A stretch of DNA of 64,000 nt from Chelatococcus sp. YT9 (GTDB taxonomy: Bacteria; Pseudomonadota; Alphaproteobacteria; Rhizobiales; Beijerinckiaceae): assembly GCF_018398315.1 (NCBI RefSeq), contig NZ_JAHBRW010000002.1, positions 1,410,637 through 1,474,636 on the forward strand, read 5' to 3'. Both the position numbers and the translations under genes were made by a program. Under the pieces are notes generated by a model. That model saw only the letters and a program-made list of their open reading frames with translations, searched no databases and was not told the origin of the DNA. This document shows positions 35,482 to 44,058 of this stretch, piece after piece. The first letter of the stretch is position 1. Each line of letters starts with the position of its first letter.

Positions 35482-37356
35482 TCATCGCGCGGAGCCTTCA
35501 TCGCGCGCGAACGATGTGGCGGCAAGGTTAGCGGCCAGGTTTGCGGCAAGGACAAGCAGGCCGATGGGCAACATAACGCTCATCGTCGCGAAACCAATAG
35601 CCCCCGCCAAGGGAGCGACCGCAACGCCAAGGACCAGCCCTGCAACGACTGCCGGAACATGTTTCAGCACGGAAGATGCGCGGCTCTTCAAGAGGCTCCC
35701 GACGCCAATGCCGAGTAGCACGCAGCAAACCGGCCAAAGCCAAGCTCCCGGAAGGTGCACGCCGGCCAGTGGCAACAACCATAATGCTCCTGACAGGGCG
35801 ACCAGTAAGCTGGCAGCTGTAGTGGCCATCACCGGCCCGAGTACCATGGCAAGGCCAGCGACGACAACGAGCCCCGCGCCCTCAGCGTAATTGTCGAAAC
35901 CGGGGCCCGCAGGGATGATGACGAGAACGAGCGCGCTGAGCGGCACGAGCATGAGAGGGACGAGAAGCCACGCGGCCGCGGCGGAACGATTCAGCCGAGG
36001 CGCCACGGCCGATGCGGCGGCAGACGGCAGTGCTGCCGCGATTGGCACGGTGGCCAATAAAGCGAGGCCGAGCAGCAAGAATGCCCCTCTTCGACCGATC
36101 GCCTCCGCGACCAGCCCCCCCAACAGGGGGCCTACCGCGACGCAAGCAACGCCCATGAGCGCAATGAGAGCACGTGGATGTGCGCTGAGGCGTGGATCCC
36201 GTAGCAGCGGGGTAAGAGCGAGGCCGAGGCCAAGGCCGGCGCAAATCCTGAGCCCGACGAAAAGCTCATAGGACCTGCACCAGAAGACCGCGGCATAGGC
36301 GATCCCGGCGAGTGCGACGCCTGCAGCGCTGAGAATGCGGCTGACGTTGGACGAGCAGCGTTGGGCGATCAACACGGCGGCGAGGACTGCTAGGCCTTCA
36401 GCGACAAGGGGGGAAACAGGCCACCAGGGCGTGGGGATCACGTTCGAGCCACGGTCGATCGCGAAATTGGCGATCAGCGGTAGGGCTCCTGCGTAAAGAG
36501 AAATGAGAAGGAGCGCCCGGCTGCAGACGGCAGCGAGGCCAGGGACGGTCGAGCGCGCTGTTTCACCAGGGTCTATGTCGGCAAGACCGCGCGTTTCGGC
36601 TACCGACGCGAGCAGCGGCTCGAGCCGCTTGCTAAGGCTCCCATCGAAGTCGATGGCGCGAACGGTGGCCACAGCATCCGCGAGGCGTCGTGCCGCGGCA
36701 TGCACAGGCTCGATTCGTTGGGCGAGCGCTCGGAAAGCTGCGCTCGTGCGGCCACGTCCGGTCGTGGCGATCGTGATCGCGAAATCCCCGCGCGCCGCGC
36801 GGGCAAGCGCGAAGCCAAGCCTCGCTCGCGCCGGTGCGAGGTGCATTTCAAGAAAGAGGCTGGCGATCAGAAACGCGATCATGCCGCCGAGAATGGCGGC
36901 TGCTCCAATAAGCATTTCCAGCCGGACCGTGGCAGCGCTCAGAAAGGGCGATTCCATGGACAGCACGAGCGTCGCACGCTGCCCGCCGCCATTGACCGCG
37001 AAGGTGAGGCCCGCCACGCCCTCTCGTGTCGCAAAAACGGGACGGCCGCTGTCGTCGAGCAATGCAACGGCGTCGACCTGCGGCGCGGAGGCGACCACCG
37101 TCTTGAGATAGTCTTCGACACGGACCAGCTTATCGAGCGGAATGCCGAGAGAGAGCGCGTGCTCGATCTGACCGCTCAGCGCGCGCCCAACGGCTTCCGC
37201 ACCCAGCCGCGTTGCCTCCTCGAGCGCCGGGGCGCTTTCCGTCCACGCTGCATCCAGGACGCGCCAACCGCCCGCCGCGATGGCCGTGGCAACGGCGAGC
37301 GCAATGATGATCGCTGCCAGTCGATCGCGCAGGGACCGCGCCTCAAGCCGCAGCAT
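35482..37356 (-). CDS. MFS-like transporter with N-terminal periplasmic sensor domain
   Basis: A 624-residue membrane protein of unusual build. TM1 is at about 12-32. A periplasmic domain follows, with LGIPL at 70-74 and VDAVALLDDSGRPVFAT near 95, as in Cache-type sensors. TM2 is at about 147-170, then a cytoplasmic linker. From about 275 to 615 comes a block of 10-12 hydrophobic helices with MFS-like loop residues (LVAEAIGRRGAFLLLG). The transporter part is diverged, so transport is less sure than in its counterpart at 38996. It overlaps the sensor gene upstream by 14 bases and sits 10 bases before the SpoIIE gene, so transport and phosphatase signalling are probably linked. Confidence 0.8.
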   Translation of the reverse strand: MLRLEARSLRDRLAAIIIALAVATAIAAGGWRVLDAAWTESAPALEEATRLGAEAVGRALSGQIEHALSLGIPLDKLVRVEDYLKTVVASAPQVDAVALLDDSGRPVFATREGVAGLTFAVNGGGQRATLVLSMESPFLSAATVRLEMLIGAAAILGGMIAFLIASLFLEMHLAPARARLGFALARAARGDFAITIATTGRGRTSAAFRALAQRIEPVHAAARRLADAVATVRAIDFDGSLSKRLEPLLASVAETRGLADIDPGETARSTVPGLAAVCSRALLLISLYAGALPLIANFAIDRGSNVIPTPWWPVSPLVAEGLAVLAAVLIAQRCSSNVSRILSAAGVALAGIAYAAVFWCRSYELFVGLRICAGLGLGLALTPLLRDPRLSAHPRALIALMGVACVAVGPLLGGLVAEAIGRRGAFLLLGLALLATVPIAAALPSAAASAVAPRLNRSAAAAWLLVPLMLVPLSALVLVIIPAGPGFDNYAEGAGLVVVAGLAMVLGPVMATTAASLLVALSGALWLLPLAGVHLPGAWLWPVCCVLLGIGVGSLLKSRASSVLKHVPAVVAGLVLGVAVAPLAGAIGFATMSVMLPIGLLVLAANLAANLAATSFARDEGSAR

Positions 37357-38143
37357 CGCGCAAGCTATCCTTCATGCCATCGTCATCGAGCTTCAACACG
37401 GCGGTCGTCGTCTGATCGAGTTGCTTCACCGCTGTATCGACGGCAAGGCCGACCTGGTCCGCGAGGCGCACCAGATTTGTGTTAGCAGACGGCTCAGGCA
37501 GGGCCGGTTGCGCCTGTTCCACCAAGCGTGCGGTCACGTCCATGATCTCACGAGAACGCCATCGCAGGGTGATCCAGACGACGAGACCTACGCCGATCAG
37601 GCATAACGGCAGCACAACGGCAAGGCGCCAACCGCTGGCGACCATAATCGAGGCGATCGGAGACTGCTCCATCGGCCCCGCAACCGTCACCGCCACATAG
37701 CCCACGGGTTCACCGAAATCATTGCGGATAGCCTGGCCGACTATCAGATTGCCGAATTCTTCCACGCGCCAGCGGTCGGCGTTACCGGCGTGGCGCACCC
37801 CTTCTCGCCAGGTCGAGGTGATTTCCTCACCAATGCTCCCGCGATCCGTATTGAACAGGGAAATTCCGGCGGGTGAAAAAACCTCCACCGCAAGAAGGCC
37901 GGAGTTGCCAATGCGCGACCGCTCGAGGAGATCCTGCACGACGCGAAGATCCTGCAATGGAATACCCAAGCTAACATTGGCTTCGATGGAATCGCGCAAC
38001 TGCGTCAGGACGAAGTCGATGTTGGCCTCGACGACCCTGAGCCGCAGCCGGTCCAGCCCGCCGAATATAAGGGCACTCGCCAGAAGAATTCCGGCGCCGG
38101 TGAGGCCGAGGAGGGCCAGAATCGTTCTGACAGCGGGGGACAT
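37343..38143 (-). CDS. Two-TM periplasmic sensor protein without output domain
   Basis: A 266-residue protein with TM1 at about 7-28, a periplasmic domain of about 135 residues with LGIPL at 59-63 and VEVFSPAGISLFNT, TM2 at about 170-193, and a 70-residue cytoplasmic tail with no kinase, phosphatase, GGDEF or methyl-accepting part. The periplasmic part matches the sensor domains of both neighbouring MFS fusions. It is the first gene of the left arm. No good ribosome site precedes the ATG. It may be a helper subunit that pairs with the sensor part of the MFS protein. Confidence 0.8.
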   Translation of the reverse strand: MSPAVRTILALLGLTGAGILLASALIFGGLDRLRLRVVEANIDFVLTQLRDSIEANVSLGIPLQDLRVVQDLLERSRIGNSGLLAVEVFSPAGISLFNTDRGSIGEEITSTWREGVRHAGNADRWRVEEFGNLIVGQAIRNDFGEPVGYVAVTVAGPMEQSPIASIMVASGWRLAVVLPLCLIGVGLVVWITLRWRSREIMDVTARLVEQAQPALPEPSANTNLVRLADQVGLAVDTAVKQLDQTTTAVLKLDDDGMKDSLRDAAA

Positions 38144-38339
38144 GCGCGGGGCGACACAATTGGCAGATCAGGCAAGATGCAGATGAAGCAGAAGGTATCG
38201 GAACTGTTCGCCACTGTCACCGCATGCGCTATATTTACCGTTGATTTCTTGCGCCTGTGCTATCTCTCTCGAGGGAACGGTTCGGCGCTACAGTGCAGAC
38301 GCCGGCTTGGCGTGGATGAGCGGTGCCGGGGGGCACGGG

Positions 38340-38999
38340 ATGATCAGGCTATCGCTTCGGACTTTGCCGCTGTTTGCGATCATCATTGGGCTCGCCATGG
38401 CGCTGGCGGCCTTCATGACAATTTCCGGAGTGAGTACGGCATACCGTGACCTTATCCGTTCTCGGATGGCGATGGTGGCGCAGGATATCGCGAATGATAT
38501 CAACAGCGCGCTCGCGCTGGGCCTGCGCCTGCCCGAACAGATGACCCTGCCGGCGCTGCTCGCTCGCCAAGCCATGGCGGACCCCCTGACTATCTCGATC
38601 GACGTCAGCGACGTCGATGGGATGGTGCTGTTCAGCAGCAGCCCCGCTCGCGCCGGACACCCGGACGGCCGTGCCGAGGACAAGCAGGCATTTCGATTCG
38701 ATCAGCCCCTCGTCAACGATTTTGGTGCCCCCGTCGGCAACGTTGCGATCCGCTTCGATGGTGCCGCCGTCGCGCGGGGCTTGGCAACGATTCGCGCTGC
38801 GGCTGTGCAGGATGCGCTGCCGATCGGCCTCGCGGCCATCCTCGCAGGCAGCTTCGGCTGTTTTCTCGCGTTGCGGCATCTCCTGGCCCGAGCCCGCGCC
38901 GTGGTCGAGGTCCAGGGCAAAGCCGATCCCTTCGCACGGGCAAACGCTGCGCTCGACCAATTCCATCAGGATAACGCCGCAATGGGCCCTCTCCGGTGA
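38340..38999 (+). CDS. Two-TM periplasmic sensor protein without output domain
   Basis: A 219-residue protein with TM1 at about 9-31, a periplasmic domain with LGLRL at 60-64 and DVSDVDGMVLFSS, TM2 at about 160-180, and a short tail without a recognisable output domain. It is the mirror counterpart of the protein at 37343-38143. The ATG at 38340 follows a G-rich stretch, and its stop overlaps the MFS fusion GTG in GTGA. The 196 bases between the two arms must hold both promoters; I could not place them with confidence. Confidence 0.8.
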   Translation: MIRLSLRTLPLFAIIIGLAMALAAFMTISGVSTAYRDLIRSRMAMVAQDIANDINSALALGLRLPEQMTLPALLARQAMADPLTISIDVSDVDGMVLFSSSPARAGHPDGRAEDKQAFRFDQPLVNDFGAPVGNVAIRFDGAAVARGLATIRAAAVQDALPIGLAAILAGSFGCFLALRHLLARARAVVEVQGKADPFARANAALDQFHQDNAAMGPLR

Positions 39000-41014
39000 A
39001 AAGCGTCCGGATACAGCTATCGGCCATTCTGGTCCTCGTGCTGGTCCTTGGCCTCGCGGCCTTCAGCTGGCGTACGGCGGGCCGCGCGGAAAAGGTCTTG
39101 CTACCGGAGCTCGAAGCGAAGGCGGCGACTGTTGCCGATTCGGTCGCGAGCCTGATGGGCCGCGCGCTTGAACTCGGAATTCCGTTGGACAGTCTTCAAG
39201 GCGTCGATCCCTACCTGGAGCGAACCGTCGCAAGCAACCCCGACATTGCCTATGTGCTGTTACGTGGCCCGGACGGGAAAGTGTTGCATGCGGCGGGAGA
39301 GGTTCCCGCCGAACTGCCCCCTGCGGGTCTCGGGCTCAATCGCACACATTCGGCGTTGTCGGTAGCAGTCCGTAGTGGTTCTGCAAGCGCAGCGTTGCTG
39401 ACGGTCGGCCTTGACCCGGCCTTTGCCCGCAAGGTGGTGTCTGAACTCTGGATCGATCTCGCCATCATCATGATCGTCACGGCGCTGGTCGCGCTCGAAT
39501 TGATGCATATCGCCTTCGGCGCTGGACTTTATGGCGCGATCGAGGGTGTCGAAACTCGGCTTGACACTATTGCCCAGGATGACTTGCGGTTGCATCCGGC
39601 TGTCGATGGCGGCAGTGAATTCGGCCGCCTCGCGGCGCGAATAGATCGGAGGCTCACTGATCTGCATACGCGCTATGCCGGTCTCGTGGCCCGCCTCGCC
39701 GCCCAGGGGGAGGCGCTGCGCCAAGCCGTTGTCGAGGGGCTGCGCAAGGAGTTCAAGCTGGGAGAGGGGTCCAGCGAGGCACCGGTTTCGGTGATCGCGG
39801 TCCGCGCTCCACTCTTTATCTTCATGTTGGCCGAAGAGCTCACGCGCCCGTTCCTGCCAATTTACATCAAAGATCTTGCGACACCGATCCCCGGGCTTTC
39901 GCCCGATATGGTCACCAGCCTTCCGATGGTGGCGTTTCTTGCTGTTGTCGCGTTGTCCCAGCCCATCCTCGGCGGTGTGACGGACAGGCTCGGCCGGCGC
40001 GCCAGCCTCATCATCGGTGCTGCCCTCGGCCTGGTCGGTTACGTGGGCTCGGCGATGGCAACGGATCTCATCACGCTCACCCTCGCGCGCATGGTATCAG
40101 GGTTCGGCTTCGCGGCCGTGTTCGTGAGCGCGCAGGGCTTCGTGATCGACCATACGAACCTGCGCCAGCGGGCGAGCGGAATGGCCATGTTCATCGGAGC
40201 CATCCTCGTCGCAGGCCTTTGTGGCCCGCCAATCGGTGGCATGTTGGCCGATCGTCTCGGCATACGCGCGACATTCGTTATCGCTGGAATGGTGGCTGGC
40301 GCCAGCCTCATTCTCGCCCTCCTCGCAATGCCGGGCGGTAGCAGCGATGAGCACCGGTCTCCCCCCAAGGGGCCGACCATCCGGTGGCGCGACTTTGGCC
40401 CTATCCTCTCCTCGCCGCCGCTGGCCTGCCTGTTCTTTCTCTGCGCGCTTCCCGCGAAGATCATCCTCGTCGCCTACTGCTTCTTTCTCGTGCCTCTGCA
40501 GATGCAGGCGCTCGGGGCAGGGCAGGCGGCGACTGGGCGGCTGCTGATGGTCTATCCGATTGCGATGGTCATCCTGGTGCCGGCTTTCGCCGCACTTGCG
40601 AGCCGGCTCAATCAACGCGCGCCGTTCGTGGCGTTTGGCGGAATCGTGGCCGGTTTCTCCGGCCTCAGTGTGCTGATCAGCCCGGAGGAGCCGCTTGTTC
40701 TTGCCGTGATGCTTGGTCTATTCGGGATCGGGCAGGCCATCAGCATCGCGCCACAATCGGCACTGGTGGGCGAGTTCGGCCGTGAACTCTCAAACGATAT
40801 CAGTGAGAGCTCACTTTATGGTATCTTCCGTCTCGTCGAGCGCACGGGTAACGCCCTTGGTCCCGCATTTGCGGGCTTCCTCCTGGGGCGGTATGGGTTT
40901 ACCTCAGCCGTGGTGACCATCGGGCTCGGCATGGCCTTCGCTTCGGCTGTGTTTATCGCCATGTTTGTCTACTGGCGATTGTCGCGTCATACGTCGGTCG
41001 TGCAGGCTGAATAA
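38996..41014 (+). CDS. MFS transporter fused to periplasmic sensor and HAMP
   Basis: A 672-residue fusion. Order: TM1 (about 8-25), periplasmic Cache-like sensor with LGIPL at 60-64 and IAYVLLRGPDGKVLHAAG, TM2 (about 155-175), HAMP-like linker (IEGVETRLDTIAQDDL, EFGRLAARID), short coil, then a canonical 12-helix MFS transporter from about 265 to 665 with the loop GGVTDRLGRRASLIIG after helix 2 and GGMLADRLGIRATFVIAG mid-way. Such a receptor-to-transporter fusion is rare: HAMP normally drives kinases, cyclases or chemoreceptors. The GTG start overlaps the preceding stop. It is followed by the binding-protein gene, which may present a ligand to the sensor. Confidence 0.88.
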   Translation: MKSVRIQLSAILVLVLVLGLAAFSWRTAGRAEKVLLPELEAKAATVADSVASLMGRALELGIPLDSLQGVDPYLERTVASNPDIAYVLLRGPDGKVLHAAGEVPAELPPAGLGLNRTHSALSVAVRSGSASAALLTVGLDPAFARKVVSELWIDLAIIMIVTALVALELMHIAFGAGLYGAIEGVETRLDTIAQDDLRLHPAVDGGSEFGRLAARIDRRLTDLHTRYAGLVARLAAQGEALRQAVVEGLRKEFKLGEGSSEAPVSVIAVRAPLFIFMLAEELTRPFLPIYIKDLATPIPGLSPDMVTSLPMVAFLAVVALSQPILGGVTDRLGRRASLIIGAALGLVGYVGSAMATDLITLTLARMVSGFGFAAVFVSAQGFVIDHTNLRQRASGMAMFIGAILVAGLCGPPIGGMLADRLGIRATFVIAGMVAGASLILALLAMPGGSSDEHRSPPKGPTIRWRDFGPILSSPPLACLFFLCALPAKIILVAYCFFLVPLQMQALGAGQAATGRLLMVYPIAMVILVPAFAALASRLNQRAPFVAFGGIVAGFSGLSVLISPEEPLVLAVMLGLFGIGQAISIAPQSALVGEFGRELSNDISESSLYGIFRLVERTGNALGPAFAGFLLGRYGFTSAVVTIGLGMAFASAVFIAMFVYWRLSRHTSVVQAE

Positions 41015-41035
41015 GAGGCGGGTGGAGGGGGTGTG

Positions 41036-42046
41036 ATGCGTCGTCGTTCGTTTCTCCAGTTCGCTGCCGGCGGGACGGCCGCTCTGGCGACCCGCCACGC
41101 CTTAGCCCAGGCACGGAACGGGCCGTTCAAGATTTACCGCATCACCTATCGCGGCCGCACCGAGGTCGAGGATGGCTTTGACGACTATCTCGCTGCCAAC
41201 CGCGTCGAAGCATCTTTCATCGAGCGAGATGCCGATCGGGGCCAGGCGAAGCTCAGCAATTTCGTGGAAGAGATACGGCAGCTGAAGCCGGATCTCGTCT
41301 ACACCTGGGGTACGCCGGTGACCCTGGGCGTGGCCGGGCGCTATGACGCTGCTGACAAGGCCGCTTATATAAGTGATACGCCGATTGTCTTCACGCTCGT
41401 CGCCGCACCCGTCAACGCCGGGATCGTACCGAGCCTTGCCGAGCCCCGCCGCAATGTGACAGGCGCGGTGCATGTGGTGCCCACGGCGATCCAGCTCAGG
41501 GCCATGAGCTCGTACCGCCCGATCGAAAAACTCGGTGTGCTCTACACGGAGACCGAGCAGAACTCGGTCGTGATCGTCGACGAAGTAAAATCCCTGCAGC
41601 AGTCAATGAAGTTCGAGCTCATCCCGCGCCAGTTCCGTGTGGATTCCGCCGGCCGCCCAATCGCGGACGGCATCGAGGAGTTGATAGCGGATATCAAAGG
41701 GGCCGGCGCCAACTGGCTCTATCTCCTGCCGGACACTTTTCTCGGCACCCAATACAAGCGCGTGGTTCCGGCCGCTTTGAAGGAGAAGCTTCCGACATTC
41801 GGTGCTGCCGAACTCGCCATCCGGGAAGGCGGGGCACTGGTCGGGCTCGTGACCCGCTACTACTCCGTTGGCCAGCTCGCGGCCTCGAAAGCTGTGAAGA
41901 TCCTGCGCCAAGGCCTGCCACCGGCGCAGATACCCATCGAAACTCTCAAACGATTCTCGTTGATCATCAATATGCCGGTGGCGAAGGAGCTCGATCTCTA
42001 TCCACCGATCGAGATGCTGAATTATGCGGAAGTCCTGACGGGGTGA
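41036..42046 (+). CDS. Orphan periplasmic binding protein (ABC_sub_bind/TrpX-like)
   Basis: A 336-residue PF04392-type binding protein with a twin-arginine signal MRRRSFLQFAAGGTAAL to HALAQ. The mature part has the TWGTPVTLGV, IVFTLVAAPVNAGIV and LRAMSSYRPIEKLGVLYTE segments of this class, whose better-known members bind amino acids such as tryptophan. No ABC permease or ATPase is nearby, so it is either an orphan or a periplasmic ligand carrier for the sensor domains encoded just upstream. A G-rich ribosome site precedes ATG 41036. Confidence 0.88.
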   Translation: MRRRSFLQFAAGGTAALATRHALAQARNGPFKIYRITYRGRTEVEDGFDDYLAANRVEASFIERDADRGQAKLSNFVEEIRQLKPDLVYTWGTPVTLGVAGRYDAADKAAYISDTPIVFTLVAAPVNAGIVPSLAEPRRNVTGAVHVVPTAIQLRAMSSYRPIEKLGVLYTETEQNSVVIVDEVKSLQQSMKFELIPRQFRVDSAGRPIADGIEELIADIKGAGANWLYLLPDTFLGTQYKRVVPAALKEKLPTFGAAELAIREGGALVGLVTRYYSVGQLAASKAVKILRQGLPPAQIPIETLKRFSLIINMPVAKELDLYPPIEMLNYAEVLTG

Positions 42047-42054
42047 GGGGAACG

Positions 42055-42783
42055 ATGGGGGCGATCGTCAGCGATTTCATGGATCCCCGGCGGCCTGGTG
42101 GCTCGCCGGAGGCTGTCCCCGCGGCAGGCAACCTGTCCTGGCGGCCCCTTGCCGTTGATGACCTTGATGTCATCTTCGCGCTGCATCTTCAGGCGATTGA
42201 CGCCATGGGCGACATGGCATTGGTCAAGCCGGAGACACGCGCCTTTTTCGCGGGCATCTTGGCAGGTGGGGGGCGTATCGTCGGAGCTTTTGATGACAAA
42301 GGCCTGGCTGCCTACGGTGTGTTGCAGCTCGACCTTCCTCCATCGGAAGATGCCCGACCGGTGATCGGCCTTGACCCATCGGTCAAGCTTGCGAAATTCG
42401 CGGGCGCCTCGGTCCGTCCGTCAGATTGGGGAAGACGGCTTCACGGCGCGCTCATCGATCAGCGCCTTGAGGCCGCGCGGCGTGCCGATGTTGCGCAGGT
42501 CTATGCCACCGCGGCGCCCGGCAATGCCCGCAGCTGGACCAACCTTCTCGATGCGGGCTTTCACATTCGCGCGCTTAAGCGCAAATACGGCGGCCATTGG
42601 CGGTATCTCGTCTTCCGTGCCGTCGAGAAGATGCCGCCGCGTCCCGTAACCGAGGCGGCTGTCTGGAGCGCAGCCACGGACACGGGCAAAGCCCAGACGC
42701 TTTTGGCCGAAGGTCACGCAGGTGTCGCTTGGCGCAGACGTGATGATGGCGGCTATGATATCCTCTTCGCGAGGCATGCATGA
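42055..42783 (+). CDS. GNAT-family acyltransferase-like protein
   Basis: A 242-residue protein with a GNAT-like core (about residues 30-205): WRPLAVDDLDVIFALHLQAI at the start, then ASVRPSDWGRRLHGALIDQRL where the acyl-CoA pyrophosphate loop should be, and YATAAPGNARSWTNLLDAGFHI. It would transfer an acyl group from acyl-CoA to an amine. GAGGGG precedes ATG 42055; a GTG at 42043 overlaps the upstream stop and is an alternative. Its stop overlaps the racemase ATG in ATGA, so the two enzymes are probably made together. Confidence 0.8.
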   Translation: MGAIVSDFMDPRRPGGSPEAVPAAGNLSWRPLAVDDLDVIFALHLQAIDAMGDMALVKPETRAFFAGILAGGGRIVGAFDDKGLAAYGVLQLDLPPSEDARPVIGLDPSVKLAKFAGASVRPSDWGRRLHGALIDQRLEAARRADVAQVYATAAPGNARSWTNLLDAGFHIRALKRKYGGHWRYLVFRAVEKMPPRPVTEAAVWSAATDTGKAQTLLAEGHAGVAWRRRDDGGYDILFARHA

Positions 42784-43943
42784 CCCGGAGCAGCCAGGTG
42801 GTCGCGCTTGCGCATGAGAGGCTGCACGACTGTGGTGTTCGTCCCGTCCCGGATGATGCGAGGCTTGCGGAGGCGTGCCTGCAAGTTGATCTTGCCGCGG
42901 TGCGCGCGAACTTCGCGCAGATGCAGCGCCGTTTCACCGGACGCGCAGTCACGGCGGTCGTCAAATCGAATGCCTACGGCCTGGGGCTTGAGCCGGTGGT
43001 GGCGAGCCTTTCGTCAGCCGGCTGCGATACGTTCTGGGTCGATGATCTTGAGGAAGCGCTGCGTGTGCGGGCTATGGCACCGTCCGCCATCGTTTATACG
43101 CTTCTCGGCCTTGCCGGCCGGGAGCCCGCGGCATTCGCGAAAGCCGCTGTTATCCCGGTGCTCGTGAGCGTTGGTGAGATGCGTACCGTTGCGGCGTTTT
43201 CGGCTGCTTCCGGTGTGCCCATGCCGGTCGCGATCCAAATCGATACGGGGCTCGGGCGCCTTGGTCTGACGGGCGAAGAACTGCTCGACAGGGCGATGCT
43301 CGGCGCCTTGTGGCGGCATCTCGATGTCAGGGTATGGGTTTCCCATCTTGCGGCCTTCGACCGTCAGGAGGATGTGAGGAACGACGATCAGCACAATCGG
43401 CTCCTGCGGTTGCTGGCTGAGCTCCCCCAAGCGCCTGTCAGCCTCGCGTCGTCTTCGGGCGTTTACTGGCCGCCATCATGGCATTACGATATTGCGCGGG
43501 TCGGCAGCGCGCTCTACGGGGTACAAACTTCGCGCGTTTGGCAGGACGGTTTGCGACCTTGCTACCGCCTATCCGGGCGTATCTTGCGGATAGCCGACTA
43601 CCCTGCAGGCAGCCGGGTGGGCTATGCCGGTACCGAGCTCCACCGAGCGTCCCGCATTGCGACCGTCGCGGTCGGCTACGCCAATGGTTTGCCGCAGCGC
43701 TTCGGCCAGGTCCTTCGGGCTCGTATCGGCGAGGTTCTCGTTGAAACGGTTGGCGGGATCGCCATGAATCTGACGATGGTCGACGTCACCGACGTCAATT
43801 CCCGCGATCTTCTTGGATGTTCCGAAGTTGTTTTTCTCGATAGCAGATTACCGCTCGAACCCCTCGCGGAAGCCTGCAACTACGTCCCGAACGCACTTCT
43901 CACTGCGATCGGGGCCGGTACGCGCAAGGTCTATAGGGAATAG
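42780..43943 (+). CDS. alr: Alanine racemase-family PLP enzyme
   Basis: A 387-residue fold-type III PLP enzyme of the alanine racemase family. The PLP lysine is K62 (AVVKSNAYGLG) and the second catalytic base is Y282 (RVGYAGTE). An extra N-terminal stretch of about 30 residues precedes the barrel, compared with typical Alr. It would racemise alanine or another small amino acid. Being last in a sensor-transporter-acyltransferase operon rather than beside cell-wall genes, it may be a dedicated racemase for a signal or exported compound rather than the housekeeping Alr. Confidence 0.88.
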   Translation: MTRSSQVVALAHERLHDCGVRPVPDDARLAEACLQVDLAAVRANFAQMQRRFTGRAVTAVVKSNAYGLGLEPVVASLSSAGCDTFWVDDLEEALRVRAMAPSAIVYTLLGLAGREPAAFAKAAVIPVLVSVGEMRTVAAFSAASGVPMPVAIQIDTGLGRLGLTGEELLDRAMLGALWRHLDVRVWVSHLAAFDRQEDVRNDDQHNRLLRLLAELPQAPVSLASSSGVYWPPSWHYDIARVGSALYGVQTSRVWQDGLRPCYRLSGRILRIADYPAGSRVGYAGTELHRASRIATVAVGYANGLPQRFGQVLRARIGEVLVETVGGIAMNLTMVDVTDVNSRDLLGCSEVVFLDSRLPLEPLAEACNYVPNALLTAIGAGTRKVYRE

Positions 43944-44058
43944 CCGAAGCGCTAGGACTGATCCCCTCCGCCCTCATCACTGCCGCTGACGATTGTTCTT
44001 TCGCGTCTCCGGCATTCGGCTGAGTGGGCTACAAGAGAGATGAGCTGAACTTATTGGG

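Noticed and set aside
38144-38339. EcfG-type (GGAAC-CGTT) promoters between the two sensor arms
   Set aside because: GGAAC occurs near 38200 and 38275 but neither has CGTT at 16-17 bases.
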